Below, in pieces: positions 37,509-49,408 of a stretch of 64,000 nt of DNA. The translations under genes were made by a program, and so were the position numbers. Within the stretch, counting starts at the first letter, position 1. Every line of letters starts with the position of its first letter. The notes under the pieces were generated by a model. That model saw only the letters and a program-made list of their open reading frames with translations, was not told the DNA's origin and searched no databases. Source of the DNA: Apiosordaria backusii (taxonomy: Eukaryota; Ascomycota; Sordariomycetes; Sordariales; Lasiosphaeriaceae); contig JAUKTV010000003.1 in the NCBI GenBank assembly GCA_030549205.1, positions 2,108,001 through 2,172,000 of the forward strand. Direction: 5' to 3'.

Positions 37509-38669
37509 GGAGGTACTTGTGATTTTTCCATGGGAGTGGGGGACATGGCACAAGGGGTCGAATCATAGCGCTGGTTTTCCTTCTAATTTATATAAGGGGG
37601 AAAGTTTTCAGGAGTTTATGTGCTGGGTTTTGTTGCGTTGCTTTCAAGGGCATTTAGCAAGGGGGGGATTACGTACGGATAGGAACAAGTTGGAATAAGG
37701 GCGTTGATTTTGTAGGTTTGTGTACTGGGTAGCTGTAGATAATGATGATGGGACTGTTTGTAACTTGGAGATTTGGTGCATTGTTGGGATGATGATGAAA
37801 ACAGAATACTGGGGTTCGTTCTGTGTTTGTTTGACATTGGCAGCATGCAAGTGAGGTACCTAGTCTGGTTGATCAGAGTCTTAATATACTGAAAAACAAC
37901 TGTGACTACAAAAACATTATTGTGTCTTTGCAAGTAGGTAGCAAGCTACCTACCTAGGTACGGCGTATCAAATTTGTGTTGTATATCTATTCATTTACCT
38001 TGCAACAAACACACTCTCGCTTTATTTATATACTCCCTCTCCCTCCTCCTCCCCCGTCTATTCCTCACCCCCTTTCTCACCGCCCATGATGCGATCCATC
38101 TGGTATATTTACCACTTGAATCAGAAGCATGACCAACCACCTACCCCTCCCTCCAACTAAGGAATCAAAAGAGGAAAGAGAGGAAAGCGGCAGTATTCGA
38201 TACCTAGGTAGGTACCTAGATAGCATTGAACACGCCATGCTGCACACCTGGATATCAGCACTCATATATAATCGACATCGTCACCCCTAATCACCAAGTC
38301 AAGATACCAAAATGACCAAAAAACCAATGCAATAAATTAATATTCTTATACTTCTCGCCCCATGAGTAAAACACACGCACCACCCAAAACGCCGCTTCTT
38401 ATGTCCCAAAACCCATAAAATGCAATGCATGAAAAACCACCGCGCGCCCATTTCCCTCATCGGGAAAACCACCGAAACCCAAAACCCAAAAACGCCGTCC
38501 CACTGCATTCCATCCCAATCTCGCCTCTGCCAGTCTTTACGGCAAAGTTGAATGATATAAATGAGCCACTACTTCCTTTCCTCCTGCCTTCTTCATCACC
38601 ATCCCCCCCTCCCAGCCAAGTCCACGCCAGCAAATATGTACCCCCCCCCTCCCTGTCAAGTCGTTTCGT
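37509..38669. other. Convergent spacer, F-box gene and NUR1
   Basis: No gene seen. A perfect 9-bp inverted repeat with a 2-nt loop (37934-37942 and 37945-37953, arm GTAGGTAGC) and further TACCTAGGTA palindromes (38203-38219) occur here. Tail-to-tail genes suggest a role near transcript ends, which is inference. Confidence 0.5.
37934..37953. terminator. Hairpin between convergent genes
   Basis: Arm GTAGGTAGC, loop AA, arm GCTACCTAC. It is a perfect stem in the shared 3' flank of the F-box and NUR1 genes. Eukaryotic polyadenylation does not require a hairpin, so terminator activity is speculative. Confidence 0.25.
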
Positions 38670-40381
38670 TCACAACCGCCTAGTAGGAAACCTCTCCTGC
38701 GTCCACCTATTAGCCCTCAAGTTCGCCAGCTTCTCCGGAGAATGCGCAAGACTAGAGGAAGAAGTAGTAGTAGTAGTAGTAGCAGTACTTGCATTATTTC
38801 CCCCCTCGATCCTCCCCGCATCCGTCCCCGTCGATCTCGACTCTTGAAGTCTCTGCTTGATCGGACTCCTCTCCCTAAACCGATCGCTCAACTGCCTTTG
38901 CTCCAACGCGGCCATTTCCCTGTTGTTTCTTGGGCTTCGGCCAATACCCTCCATGCTCATCGTTTTCTTCAAGGGTGAATCCTTGTGGGCATATAACCCC
39001 ATGCTGCCGCCATAAGATGGCGGGACACCCAGTGGGTTGCTGGTGGAAGCTGACCGCATTGGTGTGCCTGCCTTGAAAGGGGAGACAGCTCTGTTGAGGG
39101 GAGCTGGTGCTGGGGCCGGGGTAGGGACGCCGCTGTCGAAGGAGGAGGTGAAAGATTGGGAGAAGGATCCGGTGGAGGAGACGGGTGGGGCGGGCATGCT
39201 TCTGCGGTTAACAGTTACAGAAGCCGGGAGGTTGTGGTTCTCGCGGTCGGTGTAGCCAAGGAGCTGAGCTGAAGGGGTTGAGATTGTGCCAGGGGTACTA
39301 GGCCTGGGCGCAGTGGCTGCGAGAGGTGTGAATGGGTTCGTGGAGATGCGTCCTCTGGGCGTGCCAGACAAGGTAGCTCTGGGTTTGATGGACTGAAGGC
39401 CGTCTGGGTCGATGATCTTGGCGTAGTTCGGGTTCGGGTGCGTCTCAAAGCCACGGCGGATCACAGAGGCTGGCGTTCCGAGGCCGACGTATTCCTGTTC
39501 GATCTTGTCGTCGTTGATAGATACCTGCGTGCCGACCTCGCGGTAGACGGGGTGCAGTCTGGGGTGGACATATTTGACGTCGTACTCGTGCATGACCTCC
39601 CTCTGAATGATCGCGTTGTCCCGAGCCTGTCGGGTGAACTTGGAATGCATAAGCCAAAGCTGAGCTGACAGGATGACTTGCAGAGCCAAACACTTGAAGA
39701 CGGTGACACTCGGGCGCGGGTCCATGGATGCCAAAGGCAAAAAAAGCCAGTGAATCAAGACATGGCCAGGGCTGAACAGACAGAACAGGCGAAGCGTGGC
39801 CGGATACGGATCCCAGACCTTCATTTCCCATACATCGCGTGTCTTGTCGGGATGTGCTCGCTGCTCGGCGGTCTCGGAACTGAGGAGGTTCTGGATAACG
39901 CCCAATGGGCTCGAAGACGCGGGTGAAGAATCGACGCGGACGCGATGGGCAGAGGGCGTGACTGGACCATTAGTCTCGACGTTTGCCTCAAATAAACGGT
40001 AGGTACGCGATCGTGTCAAGGTGTAAAATGCGTTCAAGCAAGAAATGGCAGTCAGAGCCCACATGCTAGAGTGAATCTGCAAACAAGTCAGCTCAAGCAA
40101 TCCGCGATCCAAGATATAGAAAGACTCACCAGAAAGGTCAACGGGCCACTAGCCGGAGCATCGCCAAACACATCATCCACATCCCGACGCGAGGCGATAT
40201 TAGCCCTCGCGATCAGGAAAAGAAAGTTGGCAGCCAGCCCAAACCGAGTCCCGAACGTGGTCGAGTCCCAGTCAAACGTCTGAATCTCCTCCGAAAGCCA
40301 TAGATAAAAATCTCCAGGATTCAGACGGGCTTTAATCCGCTCCGACAACGGCTGTCGCCGTACGAGGCGTGTCGGCGGCAT
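38670..40381 (-). CDS. nur1: Nuclear rim protein 1 (inner nuclear membrane)
   Basis: Two exons, 40381-40130 and 40076-38670, give 552 residues. The N-terminus MPPTRLVRRQPLSERIKARL followed by NPGDFYLWLSEEIQTFDWD is the hallmark of the Nur1/Mug154 family (DUF2418). Hydrophobic segments at about FGLAANFLFLIARA, SMWALTAISCLNAFY, LRLFCLFSPGHVLIHWLFL and FKCLALQVILSAQLWLM would cross the membrane. In yeast Nur1 works with Heh1 to tether rDNA and telomeres to the inner nuclear membrane and to restrain recombination. The C-terminal half is a Ser/Pro/Thr-rich, probably nucleoplasmic tail with many SP sites (possible CDK targets), ending EKLANLRANRW. It shares a 741-bp divergent promoter with V-ATPase subunit F. 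Confidence 0.88.
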
Positions 40382-41122
40382 CGTGTGTATAAGTGTTGTG
40401 TAGTTGTTGCAAGTGTCCGACTCAACTATCCGTAGTTGCGTGCAATTGCGCAAATCGGTCGTCCCTCTCGCTCGGCCGTCAATGAAGTCACCACCACGAC
40501 TTTCAGATCCCCATCTGCGTGAAAGAAAACTTTGCTGCAAATCCCAATCAATTTCACCAGGTCTGCAATTTGCTCCTCAAACAGCAACAAAGAGCACTCC
40601 GTAGGCGTGAGGTTGTCGATAGACGGTCGTGGTTGCTAATAGTTGAAAGGAAAGAAAGTCGCAAATTCTTTTCCTACCTTGCAATTGTTTACTTTTTTTT
40701 ACCAAAAGACCACCGCAACCAGCAGAGAAGCGAAAGAGCTCCAGTTTCTCTCTCTCCACAAGCGGAAAATTGCCGGGAACAGGGATCACACGCCGGCAGG
40801 CTACCACGCTAGCGCGATTCCCAGTGGGGGTTGACTTACTTGGCTTGGCTCGTTGGTCAGAGCTTCAGCGACAGCCCACAGGCGGCGTCACTTCAGTTGG
40901 CCCATCTCCTGTTACAGGAGCATCACAGTGGGGTTAGTTGTTGGTGAGCGAACCACTTGACGGCGACAACAACTAACAACCCACACCACTACCTCCAACA
41001 TCCCCTGTGTGTCGCATCGCATTGTATTTACATCAATCGCATCGAAACCACCAGTTATCCAACTACCAACCCTCATTCCCCCCCTTCCCCGAGCTCAACA
41101 GTCCCCCTCGGGGTCAACAACC
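40382..41122. other. Divergent promoter, NUR1 and VMA7
   Basis: No gene seen. The right side is CT/CA-rich leader sequence before the V-ATPase start. No strong TATA is visible on either strand. Confidence 0.45.
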
Positions 41123-41639
41123 ATGGCCTCCCAAGCCGACTACAAAGACAGACAATTCCTCGCCGTGATAGGAGACGAGGACTCCGTTACTGGCCTACTC
41201 CTCGCCGGCATTGGGGTATATTTCCCCTACCTCTATCCCCCTTTTCCCCCACCTCCCTCTCTTAACCTCCCCCCATATCCACCAGTCTACTAACCCCCCT
41301 TATAGCACGTAACCTCCCCCCCAGACAACCAGAAAAACTTCCTCGTCGTCGACTCCAAGACCGAAAACTCCGCCATCGAAGCCGCCTTCGACCGCTTCAC
41401 CACCGAGAGGAAAGACATTGGTATTGTCCTCATTAACCAACACGTACGTTTCCCCCTGATGACGCAGCGTTGGGGGTAAATATTGACATGGGAAACAGAT
41501 CGCAGACCGGATACGCTACCGCATCGACACGTACACACAGGCCTTCCCCACCGTCCTCGAGATCCCCTCCAAGGACCACCCTTATGACCCGGAGAAGGAC
41601 AGCGTTCTCCGCAGAGTGAGGAGGTTGTTTGGTGAATAA
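41123..41639 (+). CDS. vma-7: V-type H+-ATPase subunit F
   Basis: Three exons, 41123-41215, 41306-41443 and 41499-41639, give 123 residues, the normal size. It is part of the central stalk of the peripheral V1 sector, which couples ATP hydrolysis to proton pumping into vacuoles and endosomes. Landmarks are FLAVIGDEDSVTGLLLAGIG, KNFLVVDSKTENSAIEAAF, DIGIVLINQHIADRIR and FPTVLEIPSKDHPYDPEKDS, ending RRLFGE. Intron 1 is longer (90 nt) and C-rich, and interrupts the sequence after the first glycine-rich loop. Both introns lie in phase 0. Confidence 0.95.
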
Positions 41640-42117
41640 GTGGATTGACCCAATGGCAGGATGGATTGGGGAAGATGTGGGGATAGCGTGAGGTGGCAGA
41701 CGGCATGATACATGCTTGTGGGAGGATCAACACCGATAGAGCATGTGGGCGGATGACTGTGTTTAAATTCATTTTCAAGAGACGGGCAGACGAAGCATAA
41801 TGATGTTCCTGTGAATTCCAGTATAGCAGGCCTCAAAGACTCCTTTGTACTACCATTCAATATGCTATAACGACTCAAAAAAGAATGCAATGAAAACAGC
41901 CAAAAGCCAAGCAAAGAAACTCCCGAATTAACCCCCTGAAAAAACGAACGGAAAGAAGAAGAGACCCAGTACTGTGCTTCCCAAAACGTCCCCCCAAGAA
42001 TGCATGTGCGGTGCAAATGTATCGATACAATCTTTCAAGGACCCCTGACCAGCAAATCATACCCATAACGGCATTAACAGCATATTACACATTGGACAGC
42101 TTACCCTTGTTGGCGTC
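41640..42117. other. Convergent 3' spacer, VMA7 and ML-domain gene
   Basis: A-rich on the plus strand near 41870-41990. No gene or strong structure seen. Confidence 0.5.
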
Positions 42118-42766
42118 CTACAAATCACCAAGAATGCTACCGAGCGACCTCTTGCCGAAAACAACGGTGGCGGTCAGGCAGGTGATGTGTTCGTCGTCCA
42201 CGCTGTAGACATCGGCCTCGACGGTGTATTTTCCCTGAGTAAAAGGTCAGCATGGAGTAGAGATATGCAGTAAAGGTGAGACATACAGGTGGGATCTCCT
42301 TGGGCAAATCGACAGACTTGGTGATGGAGATCTTGCCCTTCTCAATGGGGCAGTCGAGGTCGACATTCTTGATCTCCTTGCAGAGATCGGCCTGTGTGTT
42401 GATGAGGCGGATGTAGCCGTATTTGACCTGGAGGTTGACGTAGGCGCCCTCGAGGATGGTCTCCTTGACTGTGCCGTTGGCTTCGATGATCAGGGTGGTA
42501 CCGCTGTATCAATATGTTAGTTTATTCCCGTTCTAGTACAGTTGATATTGGTTCACATACGCCTCGGGTGGGTTTGGAGTCAAGTCGACCTTCTCGACCG
42601 TGATGATATCGTCCCCGCGGTCGGCATCGCAGAACTTGAGGGGGTTCTCGCCGGGGATGGCAAGGTCATCGCGGCGGACAAGTGATTGTCTCTCGCTGCG
42701 GAAAGTGTTGAGTGGGTTCGCGCTGACCGCCGCAGCGAGGGCGATAACGGTTGTTGAGAACCTCAT
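42118..42766 (-). CDS. npc2: Secreted/vacuolar ML-domain lipid transfer protein (NPC2-like PG/PI-TP)
   Basis: Three exons, 42766-42561, 42503-42287 and 42234-42118, give 179 residues. A signal peptide (MRFSTTVIALAAAVSANP) is followed by a short propeptide-like stretch with VRRDD and then an ML domain: FCDADRGDDIITVEKVDLTP, GTTLIIEANGTV, YVNLQVKYGYIRLI, CKEIKNVDLDCPIEKGKISI and PPGKYTVEADVYSVDDEHIT. Cysteines are placed for the three disulfides of the family (C near FCDAD, CKEI/DCPI, ITCL). In Aspergillus the homologue transfers phosphatidylglycerol and phosphatidylinositol, and yeast Npc2 handles sterols in the vacuole. Which ligand applies here is not visible. Confidence 0.92.
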
Positions 42767-45700
42767 GGTGATGACCGGTTATCGGTGGAGACGGGGGATT
42801 GCGGGGGATATTCCCGGTGACAACTAGGTTTCGTTGTCGCGGGTTTAATGGCGGAATTGAAAGCTGAACTATGTATGGAATTCAACAGGTTTCTGGCGGC
42901 GATATTGATGAGAGGTCGATGATGGATGGTGACAAACGGAGCGGCTGGCGTCGAGGTTGAACAGAGGCGGGCAGTGCGGTCAGTCGGCCGCTGTGGTTGG
43001 CCTGCCAGGCCGCCTCCAAACCCCAACCGCACGTCATGGGTGGTCCAGCCTTCTTCCATCGGCGCCCGTGCACAGGATGGCAGGAACCTGGGGCGCCACA
43101 GATGCTTGTCTCATTTCGGGCGTACTGTGGTACCTATCATGTGAGCCGGAGTGGGTATTCTCGCCTTTCCAAACCAATCACCACTTGGAAAAGGCGGGCC
43201 GAAACAGGGGTCCAACGCGACTCCGCAGGCCCCCGCAGCTATGAACTCTCTCCAGGCCATCATGAGCTTAAAACCAGCCAGATCCAAGTTCTTACTTTTC
43301 TATCCCAAACGGTCATCTTTGACAGATTCCAGATTGTGTACATCTGGGATATGTCCACTCAGGGAATAAACCCATCTGCACATGGCAAAGAGAATGTGCT
43401 CAATGCTGACAGCATCTACAGATATATGAATATCAGCCAACGGACAAGACGATAAGAGAACCCGCGTAGCCCAGCATGGTGGAACGGCAACCAGCTTCCG
43501 ATAACCATTGTTTGTCAGTCAAATCAGCGGGAAAGAAACATTACACCGGCATCTCCTACATGACAGATGGATATTGCGCTGTAGCCAACCCAAAACACCA
43601 TGATACCTACTAACAACATACCAGAAGCCAAGTTCATAAGAGCTTGGAACCCAGCAATGCCCGCGGCAGCCACAAGCTAGCTCCCGACCTTATCAGCAAC
43701 GGCCTCAGACTTGACTGAGACTCTGACGGACTCTCACCCCTGGATATTTCGTGGAGAAGGCTGCGAGTTTCGTGACTCGGTCGCGCCTGTGGGGCAAAAA
43801 GTCGTCGTCGTCCTGCAAAGCAACCATACTGTAGCATGGTGCAACGATGGCAACATATTGGTGATCCTTTGGTTGCAGTGTCTACTCGGTTGGTCTTGAT
43901 GCAAGGCTTCCGTCCTCCCTCAGCAGGATTCGGCCAGGAGGGAAGTATTTTTATCATCAGACACCGTCCTCAAAGATGCTTCAAGTACCCATTGCAGTAC
44001 GGAGTATCCGTCACAAATTACCCCGCCACACCTACTACAAGCTTACAAGAATGTCGCTAAAAAGAGCACCGGCCTTTGATGAAGTTCGGCGGACTTTGTT
44101 GCTTCGGCCATCACAAGGGAGTTCTTTGGATACACTGACACAGCTTCTTCCACAAAAGCCTGCATCCACTCCAAAAAGGCTTGGCACCGTCTGGAGGAAG
44201 TATTTAGAAACGTGACGTCAGACACACAGCCCGGAAACGGACCACAAGCACTGACACCTTGTCCTTGCACGTTCAACATTCTCATAAGCTCTCACTGTGA
44301 ATTGATTCACGGTGTGATGGTAGTGTGTAAGGTGTCATTAAGCTCAGAGTGAATCTGTTTGGGTGAAGGGGAAAACAAGAGGCAAAGTCATTCACACGGC
44401 AGCAGTTGCCAATCGGATCACGAGAAGTAGATTTCATCCAGCATGGCTGTCAGCCCCTGGAAGCATCCGGCATTTGGCTGGGTGTGATTTTCAACACACA
44501 GTTGTTTACTTTTGAGGATTTTCCAAATCATACGCAGAAGGCCGTGGAAAGAAAACCGGGGCTGGCCGTGCTCTCAACCCCTCGCTCTTCACAGCCTTGC
44601 ACACACATCGACCCACGGCAAACACCAATGAGCAAGGCAAGGCACCCTTCCGGGCCATCCACTTCAGGGTGGCCTGTTTTTTCGCTCACAGCAGTTCAGC
44701 AGGTTCTCCGGCGACCTCTCTGCTGTGGATTCCCTGCCATCGCCAACATGCTCCTTTTTCCTCCTTTCAAACCCTCCGTCTTCCTGCGGCATTGCAAACC
44801 CACTGCAACCCGCAAATTTCTCTCGGCCTAGTCGTGGGCACTCCTCACCACCACTCCTCTTATATGGAGCCAACTCGCCGGCTTGCAAATTGCGAGTCGC
44901 CGACACTTTCTTTCAACTTCTGGTTTGTGTCTCTTTCCCATCACTCATTTCATTTCCAAGCACACCATGCGATATCTAGCTATATCTGCACGGGGTGTGT
45001 AGGATTTTACTGCTGACAGTTTGCATGTCGTTGTGTGTGAACGACCTCCTTTTCCCCGCCCGTCAGTTCAGTCAAGCAGTCAGAGTCAGTCAGTTCCGGT
45101 TTTGGGGGGGCACTCACCCGCCGCTCACACCTCAGTCCGAGGGCGATTGCGCAAAGCAACGGGTGCGTTCAATCAACCACCTGAGCCCCGCCCGCTTCCC
45201 CTCCTCCAATCCCGAAGGCGCCCTCTGGACCAACAATGTCCACCAACCTTCACTTCACCCCGAGTTTCCCCCCTACGGAGTGATGCCCCAGGCACCACTG
45301 CCTCCTGTGGCATCCAACCAACCAACTGCACAAGTGGCGCTTAGAGGCTAGTGTTCTCGGGTACTTCCAAGGTTGGGTTTGCTCGACTGGGACTTGCTCG
45401 CTCCTCAATTTTTTTTTTCCGTCGTCGACGTCGGCGGGCCATGGACGCGCTAGAAGCATCACCACCCACGGAACTGGATGAAGAGTGCTGAAGAGATGGC
45501 AAAGTCAGGCCGTCTCCTCGGCTCTTCCTTTTTGGTCGCGCCCTCCTCCCAAAGAAGCTCAAGGTCCTTGACCTCACCCGAATCCCCCCAAGGCTTTGCC
45601 AATGCAAAGTCACGGCTCGATTGGCCCGTGCTTTCACATTCCCTCTGCTCTGGGCAACTTGTCCCAGTGGCCCACCCCCGGTCCCAAGTCCCAGTCCCAG

Positions 45701-46558
45701 TCCCAGGTCGCAGACCCATTCTTTTGGCACACGGGGCTTTACTGAACGCAGCGCAGCGTGCTGTGGGCGGGCAAGTGGCAGCGCTCTTCTCTCTCTCTGT
45801 TCCTCGTGTTGTGGGCCCCCTCTCTGCTCTTGCACTTTCCCACTCCTCCTCTCCTTCAAACTCTTCCTCTCTTTATTCAGTCCGCATTTTCGCGTCACCC
45901 ATTCGTCGCTCGACCCTCGACCACCCGAGCTGGATTCCCAATCATTGCGCCTCGCGATTTATTCCCGCCCACTCGAGCACCTTTGTCCTCGAGACACTCA
46001 TCCTCGCTCACCACCACCATTGTGTTCCCGTCGAGAGCCTGCTGTGACGATCGCCACATTTTTCCTCGACACCACCCCGTTTTCCGGATTCCCTCTCGAC
46101 AACACCGCGAGCGGGTCTGAGTCACCGTCGTCCTAGCTTTGAGGCGGCATACATCCTCCATTTTTCCGATTCTCCTTTGACCGCGACCTCGACTTCTCGA
46201 CGTGTCCTTCTACAAGGGCATTTTCTGCAACACCCCGACCGATCCGGCCAGCCAGCTGACCGACCGACCGATCCATGAGTAGAACGAAGTAACTACCATC
46301 GATCCGCAGCTTGCGTCCATCTGTGATTGCCCCTTGAGGAGGACATCCGTCGGCGTCGTCGAACACCTCACGCGGGTTGATCACATCGTCGGATCAAACG
46401 GATGACACCCTCCCCCTCTCCGGTCCTATCCTCATTGCGGCACATACCTAAGGGTCAATCGCGTCGAATCGCGCGACCAGTATGCCCTTCAGACCAAAAA
46501 GATAATTATCCGTACAATCCCTCGGTCATCCCGCCATCGCGAGGTTATCTTCAAGATT
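42767..46558. other. Long non-coding region and Set3 leader
   Basis: No recognisable protein on either strand. The left end is the ML-gene promoter. The right 1.5 kb is C/T-rich, as in fungal leaders, and precedes the Set3-like gene; TTATATGG near 44860 is a weak core-promoter candidate. A 67-codon upstream frame at 46402-46605 overlaps the Set3 start (see findings). Confidence 0.45.
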
Positions 46559-49408
46559 ATGACAGACAAGCTCCCACCATTGCAGACGCCTTACGCGCCT
46601 CTTAGTCAGACTTCCCAGGCTTCGCTCTTGCTTCCAGCAGTTACCACGGTTCGAGACGATCCGCGGAAGCAAGAGCCTGTCGAGGAAGAACCATACACGA
46701 TCAAGTGTGTGTGCAATTATCCTGACGACGATGGAAACACGATTTTCTGCGAGTCATGCGAAACGTGGCAGCACATTGAGTGCTACTATCCCGATAAGGT
46801 CGAGGATGTCTCTACTGCCGACTTTTCGCATTCCTGCGTGGACTGCGAACCACGAAAGATCGATTCGGAGCAGGCGGCTGAACGTCAAAGAGCTAGAATA
46901 GCTGGCCCATTGGCGGCAGAGGCGTCGGATAAGAAGCCAAAGCGCCCACCGACCAAGAGCCACAAGAAGAAGCCAAAGCCGACAGATCTCCAGATCAACG
47001 GTTATGGCCACAACAGCGCAGAGCATTCGTCAAAACATGCCGCTCCACACGACAACCGCCATCCTACCAAGAAGTCGAAGAGTTCACACAAATCAAGCCA
47101 GTCGATTAGCGCGCAAGCCCCAAAAAGGAGTCCGTCGTATGGTAATACCAAAGCGGCACACTCACACCCTCTGAGCCCTGCGACAACTCCCCCGGACCTG
47201 CCCGACGACTTTGAGATCCACAGTTATTCACAGACCTTCCAACTACTCTGCAATGGACAGCAGCCTGTTCAAAATGTCAAGGTAAACAGTTTTGCGGGAC
47301 TGTCAGTCTCCAATACCATGACCAGTTGGCTGCGCGATCCAGAGAAGATGAAGAAGGAGACAGGCTTGTCAGGAAAGGATGTGTTCTCGAAGCTGCCCGA
47401 CAACGCCAGCTCGTTCAAGGGCAAGGTGGAAGTGCAACAAACCAAAAAGAATGTCGCTCCAGGGACAGTACTACAATGGCACTACCTCAGGGCTACTTCA
47501 ACAATCGAGAAGGACTCTCTTTTAATGGAAGTCAACGGCCACATTGGCTTCCAAACCGAGTACTGCGCTGACTTGGAAAATCGCTGGGACGACCTCACCA
47601 CCCCACTACCTTTCGTGCTTTTCCACCCTCTACTTCCACTCTACATCGATACCCGAAGAGAAGGCTCGGAAGCCCGTTTCGTTCGGCGCAGTTGCAGGCC
47701 AAATGCCGCCCTTGACACGTTCCTCTCGGACGAGGGCGAATACCATTTCTGGCTCGTAAGCGAGCGAGATATTGCAGCCAGAGAACAGATTACGATACCG
47801 TGGGACTTTCGGTTTCCCACGGCCCACAAAGCCCGGATGCTCCGTATTCTCGGACTTGGTGATGAAGTGACGGGCACCCAATCGGAAGTCGCCGCCGACG
47901 AGGAGGAGTACCAGAAGCTTGCCAACTGGGTATCTATCGTGCTTTCGGAATTTGGAGGTTGTGCTTGTGATCTAGGACCTGAGTGTGCGTTTGCGTTATT
48001 TCACAGAAAACACTTGAACAAGACACAACCGAAAAAGACCAAGAAGCGCAAGCCGAAAGCCCAGCATACCATATCCCCCAGCAGCACAGGACACGCTACC
48101 AACAGCCGGGCCCCTAGTGAGGGCCATCTGGACGATGTACCTGAGCACGAGCATAGATCGATTTCTGGCTCATCCCGAAGCAAACCACCAAGTCGCGATT
48201 TGACGCCAACAGCGCGTCAAGGTTCATTCGATACCTTGGGAATACTCACAGAACCAACAGACCGCGACAAGAGAAAGGTTGCAATGGTTGAGGATTCGTT
48301 CCGCCGAATGGAGCAGCAGCAACCTCCCCGCAAAAGAAAGCGAGTTTCAGATGGGACCAATTCGTCCCACACAAAGGCTTCAAAAGCCAACTCGACTGCG
48401 CAAACTCCAAATATTCCCAACGGTTTTCCCGACCGCCTCTATGTCGACGCCGGTACGGGAACCTCTACCAGAAGTAAATCTGGGTCGCCCACATCGCCTC
48501 ACACTATCACACAAAGCCGTCACACGAAAAAGGCAGGATCTAGAAAAGGCTCGGCCGCTGCTGCCCCTCCTCGTCCAGTACCAACTACGAATCCACCGGT
48601 GTATGTCGATGCCGCAGTTCAAACTGATCCGGAGCAAGAGACAGCAACGCCTCAACGGAGAGTCGGGGCGGCCCTGCGAAAAAGGGCGCTGGACAACCGT
48701 CGTCAGCTTCGTGCTGAGGAGGAGGAAAGAAGAAAGCGCAGAGCTATTGACCTAGGCGGCTCCGTCGCCGGGGGGGCTGATGCATCACCTGGCCATGGAT
48801 TATCCTTATCATCACCGGTTTCATCCAAGGGACCAGACAGCAGCCCAGGAACAGTTGTCAGCTCCAAGGATGTGCCCATGACGGATGCTTCATCGATGTC
48901 AAAACCTATCGTTAGCCCATTGTCGACTCACTCGATGAAACATAAATCCCCCGATCTTCGAGTACAGATGCCTCCTGTCCCCGCGTTCGGCAGTCCAGTA
49001 TCTGGCTCTCTGTCCGCCAGCACCCCGCTATCTGCTGGCGGATCGGTTGTGCAATCACCCTTTTCGGTGAGCGGATTCCCAAGTCCATTTGGCCCACCAT
49101 CAGTCAATGGCGTCGCGCCTGCCCCTAGTCCGGTGAAGAAGAAGATGAGCCTTAGCGACTACAAGCGGAGGATAACTGAGGCCAGGCCGTCGGTGGGGAC
49201 AAGCCTGAAGCCAAACCCATCTACCACAGAGGAGCCAAAGTCTGCGACATCAACCGAGGGCCCGACGACGGCAACATCATTAGCTCCGACGGGCACTGCG
49301 ATGACGACGACTGCGACTTCGACGACTACGATGGCCACTGCAGATAGTGAAAAGGGGAAGCCGACCTCGACTCACACTGCCACGTCGTCCTCCACTGCCA
49401 GAGAGTGA
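46559..49408 (+). CDS. set3: Set3-type PHD finger and SET domain protein
   Basis: A single exon of 949 residues. A C4HC3 PHD finger at about residues 48-98 (IKCVCNYPDDDGNTIFCE, CETWQHIECYY, HSCVDCEP) should read methylated histone H3 tails. A basic region follows, then a SET domain at about 300-420 (LLMEVNGHIGFQTEYC, ARFVRRSCRPNAALDT, ISERDIAAREQITIPWDF-like). The catalytic NHSCxPN is replaced by RRSCRPN, as in yeast Set3 and animal MLL5, which are considered non-catalytic. The yeast protein scaffolds the Set3C histone deacetylase complex. The C-terminal 500 residues are disordered and Ser/Thr/Pro-rich, ending in Thr/Ala runs. ATG 46559 has A at -3; an upstream start at 46402 spliced in frame is possible. 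Confidence 0.9.
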   Translation: MTDKLPPLQTPYAPLSQTSQASLLLPAVTTVRDDPRKQEPVEEEPYTIKCVCNYPDDDGNTIFCESCETWQHIECYYPDKVEDVSTADFSHSCVDCEPRKIDSEQAAERQRARIAGPLAAEASDKKPKRPPTKSHKKKPKPTDLQINGYGHNSAEHSSKHAAPHDNRHPTKKSKSSHKSSQSISAQAPKRSPSYGNTKAAHSHPLSPATTPPDLPDDFEIHSYSQTFQLLCNGQQPVQNVKVNSFAGLSVSNTMTSWLRDPEKMKKETGLSGKDVFSKLPDNASSFKGKVEVQQTKKNVAPGTVLQWHYLRATSTIEKDSLLMEVNGHIGFQTEYCADLENRWDDLTTPLPFVLFHPLLPLYIDTRREGSEARFVRRSCRPNAALDTFLSDEGEYHFWLVSERDIAAREQITIPWDFRFPTAHKARMLRILGLGDEVTGTQSEVAADEEEYQKLANWVSIVLSEFGGCACDLGPECAFALFHRKHLNKTQPKKTKKRKPKAQHTISPSSTGHATNSRAPSEGHLDDVPEHEHRSISGSSRSKPPSRDLTPTARQGSFDTLGILTEPTDRDKRKVAMVEDSFRRMEQQQPPRKRKRVSDGTNSSHTKASKANSTAQTPNIPNGFPDRLYVDAGTGTSTRSKSGSPTSPHTITQSRHTKKAGSRKGSAAAAPPRPVPTTNPPVYVDAAVQTDPEQETATPQRRVGAALRKRALDNRRQLRAEEEERRKRRAIDLGGSVAGGADASPGHGLSLSSPVSSKGPDSSPGTVVSSKDVPMTDASSMSKPIVSPLSTHSMKHKSPDLRVQMPPVPAFGSPVSGSLSASTPLSAGGSVVQSPFSVSGFPSPFGPPSVNGVAPAPSPVKKKMSLSDYKRRITEARPSVGTSLKPNPSTTEEPKSATSTEGPTTATSLAPTGTAMTTTATSTTTMATADSEKGKPTSTHTATSSSTARE

